Assembly (NCBI RefSeq): GCF_001654965.1
Contig: NZ_LXEV01000016.1
Location: forward strand, 219,604-283,603
Length of the DNA stretch: 64,000 bases
DNA from: Proteus hauseri ATCC 700826
Lineage (GTDB): Bacteria; Pseudomonadota; Gammaproteobacteria; Enterobacterales; Enterobacteriaceae
Direction of reading: 5' to 3'
How positions within the stretch are numbered: the stretch's first letter is position 1; each line of letters begins with the position of its first letter. Below the pieces are notes generated by a model that worked only from the letters and a program-made list of their open reading frames with translations, was not told the DNA's origin and did no database searches. The translations under genes were made by a program, and so were the position numbers. Positions 53,267-61,551 of the stretch are shown piece after piece.

Positions 53267-55270
53267 TTATTGTTTACCTAACACATGCAAAAAGTGAATA
53301 TGCTTTTCATACTGATCAAGAATATCATGAATAATCTGTTCTTTTGTCCAGCCCATCACATCATAATCTTGTCCACCTTCTTTTAAATGAATTTCAGCAC
53401 GATAATATTTATGCTCTTCATCTTTTTCTTCATCGGTTAAACCGGTTAAAGCAAATGCAGGTTGGGTGTAAAATCGTAAGCGTACTTCATAGAAGAAGTT
53501 CATATCATCACCTAAATCGACTTCAAACCCAATGCGACTTTCATCGTTATTTTCAATATGACATTGAATACCTTGCTTACTTAATTCAGCAGAGACCATT
53601 TCCATTGAAGGATAAACCACTTCATCCATAAAACGTTTTACATGAGAACGTTTTGGAAAATAAGCAATATTTCTTAAACGGCGCTGCCACGGAATAGGGT
53701 TACGACTGGCTGGTGGCGCAATAGTTGCAAGTTGTTGGCTATCACGTTTATGTACATCAACACGCAATGCTTTTATCAATCCATAAATAGATGCTAGCAA
53801 AACCACAGAAAAAGGTAATGCGCTAGCGATAGTCACGGTTTGTAATGCAGTTAATCCACCGGCTAACAATAGTGTAATTGCTGAAATTCCCATTAAAGCG
53901 GCCCAGAAAATGCGTTGCCATACGGGCGTTTCGCTATCGCCTCCTGATGCTAAGGTATCAACAACCATTGCTCCAGAATCGGCGGATGTGACAAAAAATA
54001 CAATCACCATCAACATGGCAAAAAATGACAATACTGATGAGAATGGAAAATAATTTAAGAACTCAAACAACGCTAATGACACATCTTGCTGAACAACGTT
54101 AGCAAGCGCCTCAGCACCTTTATCTTTAATTAAATGAATGGCGGTATTTCCAAAAACAGTCATCCAAAGTAAGGTAAAGCCTGCGGGTACAAATAGAACG
54201 CCGATAACAAATTCACGAATAGTGCGGCCACGAGAAATACGAGCGATAAACATACCAACAAAAGGAGACCATGAAAGCCACCATCCCCAATAAAGCAGTG
54301 TCCAACCCCCTAGCCAGTCACTTGATTTTGGTTCATAGGCATACAAATTAAATGTTTTACTGACAATTTCAGAAAGGTAACCACCTGTATTTTCTACAAA
54401 TGATTTTAAAATTAATACAGTCGGCCCTAAAATAATCACTAATAAAAGAAGTAAAACAGCTAAACCAAGGTTTAATTCAGATAAAAAACGAATACCTTTT
54501 TCTAATCCAGATACTACGGAGATAGTTGCAAGGCCTGTGATCACCACGATTAATATGACTTGAACGGTTGGGCTAATAGGAATATCAAAAAGATGATTTA
54601 AGCCAGCATTAACCTGTAAAACACCAAAACCAAGAGATGTAGCTACCCCAAATACGGTTCCCATAACAGCAAAAATATCGACTGCATGGCCAATTGGACC
54701 ATAGATACGATCACCAATAATTGGGTAAAGTGCAGAGCGTAATGTTAATGGCAAACCATGACGGTAACTAAAGAAAGCAAGAATGAGTGCAACAATGGCG
54801 TAAATGGCCCAAGCATGTAACCCCCAATGGAAGAAGGTTAAGCGCATTGCTTCTTTCGCTGCTTCTATCGTTTGGGCTTCGCCTGTTGGCGGCATAAGGT
54901 AGTGCATTACAGGTTCTGCAACACCAAAAAACATTAAGCCAATTCCCATACCCGCTGAAAATAGCATAGCAAACCAAGCAAAATAACTAAAATGGGGACG
55001 AGCATGATCTGGACCCAGTTTTATTTCGCCAAAACGAGAAAGCCCCAAATAAGTCACACTCAGCAAAATCAATGCAACGGCAAGAATGTAAAACCAACTT
55101 GCGTTAGTGAAGAGATTTTCCTGAAGATGACCTAGCTTATCATTAGCTAGATCGGGAAAAAGTGCTGAAAATCCAACAATGAGTAGAATTAATATTGCTG
55201 ATGTATAAAAAACGGGAGGATTAATTTTCATCCTAACTTTTGTCGGTATTACATCGTTTTGTTGACTCAT
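53267..55270 (-). CDS. betT: BCCT-family choline transporter, BetT type
   Basis: The frame extends to 55345, but ATG 55270 (MSQQND) has an AGG site and gives 667 residues, close to E. coli BetT (677). Twelve membrane segments; BCCT signature in GGWTLLYWGWWLSWSPFVG with the aromatic substrate box, and FSAGMGIGLMFFGVAEP. A long C-terminal cytoplasmic tail of ~150 residues, as in BetT, is present. Imports choline, probably proton-coupled, for osmoprotection. betIBA genes are not adjacent, so other betaine-type substrates are possible. Confidence 0.87.
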   Translation of the reverse strand: MSQQNDVIPTKVRMKINPPVFYTSAILILLIVGFSALFPDLANDKLGHLQENLFTNASWFYILAVALILLSVTYLGLSRFGEIKLGPDHARPHFSYFAWFAMLFSAGMGIGLMFFGVAEPVMHYLMPPTGEAQTIEAAKEAMRLTFFHWGLHAWAIYAIVALILAFFSYRHGLPLTLRSALYPIIGDRIYGPIGHAVDIFAVMGTVFGVATSLGFGVLQVNAGLNHLFDIPISPTVQVILIVVITGLATISVVSGLEKGIRFLSELNLGLAVLLLLLVIILGPTVLILKSFVENTGGYLSEIVSKTFNLYAYEPKSSDWLGGWTLLYWGWWLSWSPFVGMFIARISRGRTIREFVIGVLFVPAGFTLLWMTVFGNTAIHLIKDKGAEALANVVQQDVSLALFEFLNYFPFSSVLSFFAMLMVIVFFVTSADSGAMVVDTLASGGDSETPVWQRIFWAALMGISAITLLLAGGLTALQTVTIASALPFSVVLLASIYGLIKALRVDVHKRDSQQLATIAPPASRNPIPWQRRLRNIAYFPKRSHVKRFMDEVVYPSMEMVSAELSKQGIQCHIENNDESRIGFEVDLGDDMNFFYEVRLRFYTQPAFALTGLTDEEKDEEHKYYRAEIHLKEGGQDYDVMGWTKEQIIHDILDQYEKHIHFLHVLGKQ

Positions 55271-55586
55271 AACTAACCTATTTTTGTTATTTTTCTTAGA
55301 AAGAGACTTTTCGTTACCTCTTTTCTGATTTTTTACATAGAACATCAGAAAAAGAAAAGTTCATAAGAAAATTTGAATAAAACATCAGATAAGATCGAAG
55401 TTTTATAAAAGAACGGAAATAAATTATTTTTTCCGCAAGATGAAGAATAATTCAATTAAATCAACTTATTACTTATTTATGATGATAAGTGTTTTTACAC
55501 TTTAATAGGTTTCTCCTGTTGAAAAAAGGAGAACATGGTTACATTTTTTGCTTAATCGATCAACCCTAGCTGTTTTTTTGCACAAA

Positions 55587-55614
55587 AAAAGCCAGTTACT
55601 AGTAACTGGCTTTT
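55587..55614. terminator. Bidirectional terminator after the lipoprotein gene
   Basis: AAAAGCCAGTTACT is directly followed by its exact reverse complement AGTAACTGGCTTTT (55587-55614), flanked by an A run on the left that becomes a U run on the minus strand. It ends the lipoprotein gene at 55642. Confidence 0.85.
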
Positions 55615-55641
55615 GTAACATCAAAATTTCTGAAATTAAGA

Positions 55642-56277
55642 TTATTTATTTTCAGCTTTTAGATCATCAATCTTTTGTTTCGCTTGATCGGTAAGTTGGT
55701 CAGCTTTATCTAATGCTTTCTTTTCAGTATCTTGAGCTTGTTGTTTTAACTCATCACTTGTTTTTGCTGCATCTTCTTTTAGTTGGTCTGCTTTTTTATC
55801 TGCATCTTGAGATAAATTTTCAGCTGTAGTGCTTGCATCTTGTTTTAAGTCAGCCGCTTTTTCAGATAACTTATTGCTTTCAGCAGATAAGCTTTGTTTA
55901 ATTTCATCAGCTTTTGCTGATGCTGAATCTTTTAGCTCATCGGTTTTTTGGGAGATACTTTCTTTTAATGCATCTGTTTTTTCATCAGCCTGAGTTTTTA
56001 ATTCTTCTGCTTTTTGTTGAGCTTTATCTTTCAGCTCTTGAGCCTGTTCTGTTAATTCATCTGCTTTAGCTGAGGCATCTTGTTTTAAGTCAGCAGCCTT
56101 GTCTTTTGCTTGCTCAGTCAGCTCACTAGCTTTATCTTGCGCAGTTTCGCTAACTTGGGTGGCTGTTTCTTTTGCTTTATCAATACCCTCATCAACCTTT
56201 TTAGATGAATCATCACAACCTGCTGTAATGGTAACAAGACCTGCTAGAATTAAAGAAGCCAGTAATTTTTTGTTCAT
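55642..56277 (-). CDS. Lipoprotein with 11-residue coiled-coil repeats
   Basis: Start ATG 56277 follows GGAGAG (an upstream in-frame codon at 56307 has no support), giving 211 residues. Signal MNKKLLASLILAGLVTITAGC contains a lipobox ending at Cys21 (shown here only to fix the site). The mature part is almost wholly an amphipathic helix made of units like DKASELTEQAK, DKAADLKQDAS, AKADELTEQAQ, with Lys/Asp/Glu/Ala/Gln and no aromatic residues after the signal, as in LEA/apolipoprotein-like stress proteins. Probably an outer-membrane-anchored periplasmic rod; function unknown. Confidence 0.82.
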   Translation of the reverse strand: MNKKLLASLILAGLVTITAGCDDSSKKVDEGIDKAKETATQVSETAQDKASELTEQAKDKAADLKQDASAKADELTEQAQELKDKAQQKAEELKTQADEKTDALKESISQKTDELKDSASAKADEIKQSLSAESNKLSEKAADLKQDASTTAENLSQDADKKADQLKEDAAKTSDELKQQAQDTEKKALDKADQLTDQAKQKIDDLKAENK

Positions 56278-56550
56278 TTTTCTCTCCAGAATATGTATCC
56301 AAAACAATTAGGTGATATCTCGTTTGATACAAGTAAAATACGAGAAACCATTGAGTTAATATTAAGAGGCTATCGTAAAATGATAATAATAAGTATAGCT
56401 ATACTCTTAAAATCAACAAGGCTAAGTATATTTAGTGTTTATTCATAGTCAAATTGAATAAAGAAGGTAATGATTTTTTAGGATTTTTTATCAGTAAATA
56501 TTTTTTTGTTTTATAATCATAAATAGAATTTTCTTAAAAGTGAGCATCTC

Positions 56551-57231
56551 ATGGAGTATTACTTTTTAGTTATTATTAAGTTTATTATCGGGTTTACTAT
56601 TATTTTAGCCCATATGAATTTATCAGGAAAAACACAGCTTTCACAGCTAACACCTATTGATTTTATTGGTAATTTTGTCTTGGGTGGGATTATGGGCGGT
56701 GTTATTTATACTGATGCAATTCCGTTATATCAATACATTACTGTTTTTCTTATTGGTGTCTGTTTTATCTCTTTTCTCAATTATATTAGTAAAACCTTTA
56801 GTTTCTTCCGAGCTGTGGCAATAGGTAATCCTATTCCGATTATTAAAAAGGGAGAGTTTATTATGGAAAATATTAATGAGAAAAAGAATAAAATTGATAT
56901 TCTTAATATTACTTCGCGGCTTCATGCTCAGGGAATTCATTCTTTTCAGGAAGTTAACTATGCACAAATTGAACCCGATGGACAAATAACGGTAGTGTGT
57001 GATGGTGCTCAAATGCCATCTTTAATAGTAATGAAAGATGGTGGGATCCGAACTTCCGAATTAGAGCAAATAGATAAAGATGAAACATGGTTAAAAGAAG
57101 AGATGGCAAGGCAACATATTGAAAAACCAGAAGATGTTTTTTTGGCTGAGTTTTGGGATGGAAAAGTAAATTTTATTTTACAAGACGGAAAGATAAAGCG
57201 AACCAAAAGGTTACAACAAAAAACAGAATAA
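56551..57231 (+). CDS. DUF421 (YetF-type) membrane protein
   Basis: 226 residues. N-terminal three membrane segments (about 5-22, 38-58, 62-82), followed by a soluble YetF-type domain with GNPIPIIKKGEFIMENI and LHAQGIHSFQEVNYAQIEPDGQITV (cited as residues ~92-108 and ~128-152). The family is widespread, often spore- or stress-linked in Bacillus, without known biochemical activity. Own promoter region upstream (273 bases AT-rich). Confidence 0.8.
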   Translation: MEYYFLVIIKFIIGFTIILAHMNLSGKTQLSQLTPIDFIGNFVLGGIMGGVIYTDAIPLYQYITVFLIGVCFISFLNYISKTFSFFRAVAIGNPIPIIKKGEFIMENINEKKNKIDILNITSRLHAQGIHSFQEVNYAQIEPDGQITVVCDGAQMPSLIVMKDGGIRTSELEQIDKDETWLKEEMARQHIEKPEDVFLAEFWDGKVNFILQDGKIKRTKRLQQKTE

Positions 57232-57329
57232 CCTCTTTGTTGAATTGTATCTTTTAATTCGGTTTACTTGAGCTTCTTCTATATAAACGGCATTAGATTG
57301 CTTATTGCTTATATAGAAGAAAAAATTAA

Positions 57330-58247
57330 TTACAATTTAAAAACAGCAAAATCAGAAGCGAGCTCGGTATTATCAAATACCGATTGGCATTCCGTAAGAA
57401 GTTCTGGCGTGTCTTCAGGTAAATAGCGGCTACTTATATGCGTTATAATCAGCCTCTTGGTATTTGCTGTTTTTGCTAACTCCGCTGCTTGTACTGTTGT
57501 TGAATGGCCACGACTATTCGCTTGCTCTGCCATTTCATGTTTGAACGTTGTTTCATGAACCATTACATCGGTATTTTTTGCCAACGTTAATGCCGAGGGT
57601 GTTGGCTGAGTATCACCAAATATTGCAATACAACGACCTTTAATTTCAGGGCCAATGTAATTTTTACCATCCACTATTCTACCATCAGGCAATGTAATTA
57701 TTTTCCCTTGCTTTAAATCCTGTAGCCAAGGGCCAGTCGGAATATTTTCAGCTTTCAGTTTTTCTGCATCTAATTTGCCTAAACTGTTTTTTTCTTCTAA
57801 ACGAAAACCGAAACAAGGTACGGGATGAGAAAGTGCTTCACAACTCACTCTCATTCCTTCTTCTTCAAAAAGAAAACCCGCTTGATCTATTTCAATAATA
57901 TTGATTGGGTAGGTGAGATAAGAGTGACTTAAAGTGAGCGATGTTTCTATAAATGCTTTAATTCCTGTTGGACCATAAACCGTTAACAGAGTTTCAGTTC
58001 CTCCCATTGAGCGACTGCAAAGTAACCCTGGTAAACCAAAAATATGATCACCATGTAAATGAGTAATAAAAATTTTATTTAAACGCGGTAATTTAACACG
58101 GGTATGCAAAATTTGATGTTGAGTTGCTTCACCACAATCAAACATCCACATACTTTTTTGTTTGTTTTGCAAATCAAGCACCATACTGGTGACGTTACGT
58201 TCTTTTGACGGAACGCCAGCATTGGTGCCAAGAAAAGTTAGCTCCAT
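57330..58247 (-). CDS. rnz: Ribonuclease Z/BN (tRNA 3' processing endonuclease)
   Basis: 305 residues, full ElaC length. Metallo-beta-lactamase fold with the zinc motif THLHGDHIFGLPG near residue 63, FGDTQPTPSA, the HETTF motif (MVHETTFKHEMAEQA) and THISSRY near the end. In the family it cuts tRNA precursors after the discriminator base and can act as exonuclease. The start is 9 bases after the rtcR stop, so it is cotranscribed with rtcR; in E. coli the two genes are apart. This places a tRNA-end enzyme under the same transcript as the RNA-repair regulator. Confidence 0.93.
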   Translation of the reverse strand: MELTFLGTNAGVPSKERNVTSMVLDLQNKQKSMWMFDCGEATQHQILHTRVKLPRLNKIFITHLHGDHIFGLPGLLCSRSMGGTETLLTVYGPTGIKAFIETSLTLSHSYLTYPINIIEIDQAGFLFEEEGMRVSCEALSHPVPCFGFRLEEKNSLGKLDAEKLKAENIPTGPWLQDLKQGKIITLPDGRIVDGKNYIGPEIKGRCIAIFGDTQPTPSALTLAKNTDVMVHETTFKHEMAEQANSRGHSTTVQAAELAKTANTKRLIITHISSRYLPEDTPELLTECQSVFDNTELASDFAVFKL

Positions 58248-58256
58248 ATTAAGATA

Positions 58257-59849
58257 TTATTCTCCGTTTTGAATTTGTTCCCAACTTAAATCAAATTTAG
58301 CAAGATACTTACGTAAACGATCTGCATCGTTGGGTTGTTTTTTATTTTGTCTTGATACTGCAAAAAGTTTTCGGCCCGCTTCAGAAAGTGTCGAAGATCG
58401 CTGGCAAATATTAATGACTGTATTAAGCTGGCTTAGATCAAAAAGATCAAGATCTGATTTTTCAAATAAAGTAGAAGAAGTGATTCCCCAATTCTGTTTT
58501 AAGCGATAGATCTCTTCATCAACTAATGTCTGTGTGATTCGGCCATTTTCGGCTAAGGTTGCCATTCTGGTTATACTGGCACTGAGTTCTCTAAAATTTC
58601 CACGCCATATCGCCTGCTCTGAAGTGGCAAATTGAATATAGTGTAATTTTGCATCTCGATTAAAACGAACCGATTTTTGATAAAGCTGAGCAAAATTTTG
58701 CAGTTCATATTCGATATTAGGCTCAATATCTTCTTTTCGTTCTGCGAGACTAGGTAATTGAAATGACCACATGTTTATTCGTGCATAAAGATCTTCACGA
58801 AAAAGCCCTTGTTCGATTTGCTTATCCATATTGCGGTGTGTGCCTGCAATAAGTTGAAAATCGCTTTGTACTTCAATATCTGATCCATAGGGATAAAATG
58901 ATTTTTCTTCTATTGCTTTAAGCAGCATTGCCTGTTCGTCTAAACCAAGCTCTGCAATTTCATCAAGAAATAAAATACCTTGATCAGCTTCTCTTAATAA
59001 TCCTTGGCGGGATTGTAATGCCCCCGTAAATGCACCTTTTACATGGCCAAATAGAGTGGACATCGCATTATCACCACGCAAAGTTGCACAGTTAACGGCA
59101 ATAAAACGCCCTTTTACAAAATGGCGAGATTGGCGTAGTTGGTAAATTCGTTGTGCGAGAAAAGATTTCCCTGCACCAGTAGGACCTGTGAGCAAAATAG
59201 GTGCAAAAGAGCGCAAAGCAACTCGTTCAATTTGCTCTATTAGTGTATTAAAACGTTCACTGCGTGTTGCAATACCTGACTTTAGAAAAGATAACGTCTC
59301 TATATGATAGTGCTCAAAACGGCTAGTTAACTTAGCATATTGGTTTAAATCAAGATCGATAACAGCGTAGCTGCCTATTGCGGATTGGCTTTTTTGCTCA
59401 TCACTTTCATCTTTAATTTTTGTTGATGGTGAGGTTTGCAATAATTTTGCTGGTAAATAATGAGCCTCTGCTAGCAAAAACCAACAGATCTGAGCAATAT
59501 GAGTACCGGTTGTGATATGGACATAATATTCTTCATTTTCAGTATCAAAAGGGTAGTTAACAGCAAAGTCAAGAAAGTGGCTGTAGACTTCTTCTAAATC
59601 CCAAGGATCACAAATATCAATTTCATAAGGTAAAACCTGCGTTTGAGGTGAGACAACACTAATATCTTCAGTTATGCGTGAGGCGAGTGTTGAATCATTT
59701 GGTTGGTGGATCATCACAAGTTTACTAACTGGAAATGCCTCTTGCTGGCAAATAGATACGGTTGGTCGCCATAAATTCCATCTTTTGTGGCTTTTTCCTC
59801 TTCTATCTAATGTTGTTCCCAAAATGCCAATCACTACTTTTCGTTTCAT
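58257..59849 (-). CDS. rtcR: RtcR, CARF-domain sigma-54 activator of RNA repair
   Basis: ATG 59849 (MKRKVVIGILGTTLDRRG) is chosen over an upstream TTG; 530 residues. Order: N-terminal CARF domain (VVIGILGTTLD, WNLWRPTVSICQQE, EYYVHITTGTHIAQICWFLLAEA as residues ~105-127), thought to bind RNA fragments with 2',3'-cyclic phosphate ends; AAA+ domain with Walker A GPTGAGKS, the sigma-54 contact GAFTGA in HVKGAFTGALQSR, Walker B ILFLDEIAEL, and arginine finger region FREDLYARINMW; C-terminal DNA-binding helix (LRKYLAKFDLSWEQIQ). Divergent from the slipin-rtcB operon it should activate. Confidence 0.96.
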   Translation of the reverse strand: MKRKVVIGILGTTLDRRGKSHKRWNLWRPTVSICQQEAFPVSKLVMIHQPNDSTLASRITEDISVVSPQTQVLPYEIDICDPWDLEEVYSHFLDFAVNYPFDTENEEYYVHITTGTHIAQICWFLLAEAHYLPAKLLQTSPSTKIKDESDEQKSQSAIGSYAVIDLDLNQYAKLTSRFEHYHIETLSFLKSGIATRSERFNTLIEQIERVALRSFAPILLTGPTGAGKSFLAQRIYQLRQSRHFVKGRFIAVNCATLRGDNAMSTLFGHVKGAFTGALQSRQGLLREADQGILFLDEIAELGLDEQAMLLKAIEEKSFYPYGSDIEVQSDFQLIAGTHRNMDKQIEQGLFREDLYARINMWSFQLPSLAERKEDIEPNIEYELQNFAQLYQKSVRFNRDAKLHYIQFATSEQAIWRGNFRELSASITRMATLAENGRITQTLVDEEIYRLKQNWGITSSTLFEKSDLDLFDLSQLNTVINICQRSSTLSEAGRKLFAVSRQNKKQPNDADRLRKYLAKFDLSWEQIQNGE

Positions 59850-59881
59850 TGCGTTATCCAAGCTTATTTTATTTATCCGTA

Positions 59882-59940
59882 TTTATCTATATTTATAATC
59901 TACTAGATAAAAAGATAATATCCTATGATTTTTTTATCTA
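59882..59940. promoter_or_regulatory. Candidate RtcR upstream activator sites
   Basis: TTTATCTA at 59882-59889, its inverse TAGATAAA at 59904-59911, and TTTATCTA again at 59933-59940. They lie about 90-150 bases before the -24/-12 promoter, the usual position for enhancer sites of sigma-54 activators. Low sequence complexity of the region weakens the case. Confidence 0.45.
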
Positions 59941-60025
59941 ACTTAGAAATGTAACTTATTTTTCTTTTTTTATTTTTAATTTATAAATCAAGTAATTAAA
60001 ATTATTTTTTACTGAATTTAAAAAG

Positions 60026-60042
60026 TTGGCACGATATTGGCA
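60026..60042 (+). promoter_or_regulatory. Sigma-54 (-24/-12) promoter of the slipin-rtcB operon
   Basis: TTGGCACGATATTGGCA: GG at 60028-60029 and GC at 60040-60041 have the exact ten-base spacing, and the -24 half TGGCAC is perfect; the -12 half TGGC differs from TTGC by one base. Transcription should start near 60053. The divergent sigma-54 activator RtcR supports it. Confidence 0.88.
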
Positions 60043-60100
60043 ATATTCTTATCGTCTGAAAACAGATTCTGGATCTGGTAGGCACATAAAGAACAGCGAA

Positions 60101-60197
60101 AGGTGTTATCTAAATGTGTTCCTTTAAAAATAAGACTCTGATCAGTGAAGTCGGTTGTTCTCGGGTTCGATTCCTGACACTGAAACCAATTACACCT
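60101..60197 (+). ncRNA. Y-RNA-like RNA with tRNA-like domain in the rtcB operon leader
   Basis: Terminal helix AGGTGTTAT (60101-60109) with ATTACACCT (60189-60197), one T-T mismatch. It encloses a tRNA-like fold at 60141-60188: acceptor TCAGTG (60142-60147) with CACTGA (60178-60183), D-loop-like AAGTCGGTTG holding GG at 60153-60154, T-stem TCGGG with CCTGA, T-loop TTCGATT in the canonical G-TTCRANN-C frame, discriminator A60185 and encoded CCA (60186-60188). The anticodon arm and most of the D-stem are missing. Bacterial Y RNAs (YrlA) have the same plan: paired ends and a tRNA mimic in the distal part, and occur in rsr-rtcBA operons. No rsr gene is visible here. An alternative hairpin AAAGG/CCTTT (60099-60125) could compete. 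Confidence 0.72.
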
Positions 60198-60220
60198 CCA
60201 AATGTAAATAATAAATTGTT

Positions 60221-60339
60221 GTGGCGGATGTATTAGCCACCTTACTTATCCGCCAGCATCTGAGCTGGATTGTTGGCAGAAGAAGAGACAAACAGATCAT
60301 CGTTCCTTTCTTCTTTTCCCTTCAGTTTCGCAATGAAGG
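60221..60339 (+). ncRNA. Leader hairpins with mutually exclusive pairings
   Basis: TGGCGGAT (60222-60229) pairs with ATCCGCCA (60248-60255). This excludes two local hairpins: GTGGC (60221)/GCCAC (60236-60240) and CCAGC (60253-60257)/GCTGG (60264-60268). A separate hairpin CCTTCA/TGAAGG spans 60319-60339. The arrangement could be a second small RNA or a structural switch in front of the slipin gene. Confidence 0.45.
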
Positions 60340-60408
60340 CTCGCGGAAAAGTAAGCACACAATATCAGTACGCAATTAAAACGAACATAAAAGAAGAGAA
60401 AAGAGAAA

Positions 60409-61551
60409 ATGATAAAAACAACAATAACAGTCAAGCAGGGTCAATTAGCACTTTTAAAGAAAAAAGATGAATACATAAAAGTGCTGACAGCAGGCGAGCA
60501 TAAATTTATTGATTTAAAGCGTCAGCTAAGTGCTGAAGTCTTTGCCTTAAATGGCGGTGCATTAGAAAGCGAAAAAGCAGAATTTTTACGCCAATATTAT
60601 CCTCAGTGGGTTGAAGAATATGGTTTTGACATTGTGTTATCTGATGAACAGATAGGTCTTTTATATGAGAATGGCATTCTTAAAGAGATTTTAGCACCAG
60701 GAACTCGCCGTTTATATTGGCGTTATGCTGAGCGTTCGCTCGAAATATTGTCAGCCACAGCGTTAGAAGTGCCAGCGACCTTGTTAAAAAAATTACAACA
60801 ACCAAAATTACGTAATCAGGTAATAAAAGGAAGCGATGGGGTGTTGAATGTTGATGTTCCTGCATGGCATGCCGGTATTATTCGCATTGATGGCGAAACT
60901 CAAACTTTGTTAGCTCCGGGATTAAAAGGGTATTGGCGCTATCAACACAAAGTTGAAGTCGAAGTGGTTGATATGCGACTGCAAACTTTGGATGTAAGTG
61001 GGCAAGAAATTTTAACCAAAGATAAAGTGACCTTGCGTATCAACTTATCAGCGAACTGGCGTTATAGCGACGTATTACTTGCTTATCAGCAATTAAGTTC
61101 ACCTATTGAGTTCTTATATAAAGAGTTGCAGTTCGCTTTACGTGAAGCAGTTGGAACACGAACGCTTGATGAGTTATTAGAAAATAAATCACTCATTGAT
61201 AGTTTAGTGAGCGAAAAGGTTGATCAAGTTACCGCCGGATACGGCATTGAAGTTGCCTCTTTAGGAGTAAAAGACATTGTTTTACCCGGTGAGATGAAAA
61301 CAATTTTAGCGCAGGTTGTCGAAGCTGAAAAATCAGCACAAGCTAACGTTATCCGTCGAAGAGAAGAGACATCTGCGACGCGCTCATTATTAAATACGGC
61401 AAAAGTGATGGAAAATAACCCCGTGGCATTGCGTCTAAAAGAGTTAGAAACCGTAGAACGTATCGCCGAAAGAATTGATAGAATTTCTGTTTATGGTGGT
61501 TTAGACCAAGTATTAAATGGATTGGTGCAAATCAAAGGAGCACAAGAATGA
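60409..61551 (+). CDS. Slipin/Band-7 (SPFH) family protein of the rtcB operon
   Basis: 380 residues. Not a typical slipin with an N-terminal membrane hairpin: the first ~150 residues are a soluble domain (VKQGQLALLKKKDEYIKVL, YGFDIVLSDEQIGLLYENG), then the SPFH domain (about 150-320: VEVEVVDMRLQTLDVSGQEI, DKVTLRINLSANWRY, LREAVGTRTLDELLE, YGIEVASLGVKDIVLPGEM) and a coiled C-terminal helix (EAEKSAQANVIRRREE). SPFH proteins form membrane-associated rings. Its stop overlaps the rtcB start (ATGA), so the two are translated together. Role in RNA repair is unknown; such slipin-RtcB pairs have been noted in genome surveys. Confidence 0.86.
   Translation: MIKTTITVKQGQLALLKKKDEYIKVLTAGEHKFIDLKRQLSAEVFALNGGALESEKAEFLRQYYPQWVEEYGFDIVLSDEQIGLLYENGILKEILAPGTRRLYWRYAERSLEILSATALEVPATLLKKLQQPKLRNQVIKGSDGVLNVDVPAWHAGIIRIDGETQTLLAPGLKGYWRYQHKVEVEVVDMRLQTLDVSGQEILTKDKVTLRINLSANWRYSDVLLAYQQLSSPIEFLYKELQFALREAVGTRTLDELLENKSLIDSLVSEKVDQVTAGYGIEVASLGVKDIVLPGEMKTILAQVVEAEKSAQANVIRRREETSATRSLLNTAKVMENNPVALRLKELETVERIAERIDRISVYGGLDQVLNGLVQIKGAQE

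Larger units (their letters stand above)
59850..60408. promoter_or_regulatory. rtcR / slipin-rtcB divergent regulatory region and structured leader
   Basis: 559 bases without a protein gene. From left: rtcR promoter side; three copies of TTTATCTA (one inverted) at 59882-59940; sigma-54 promoter at 60026-60042; 5' hairpin CAGAT/ATCTG (60063-60077); the Y-RNA/tRNA-like element (60101-60197); further hairpins to 60339; then a purine-rich segment leading to the slipin start. Confidence 0.75.

Noticed and set aside
60141..60188. A complete tRNA gene in the rtcB leader
   Set aside because: T-arm, acceptor and CCA are present but only 13 bases separate acceptor and T-stem, so there is no anticodon arm; treated as a tRNA-like domain.
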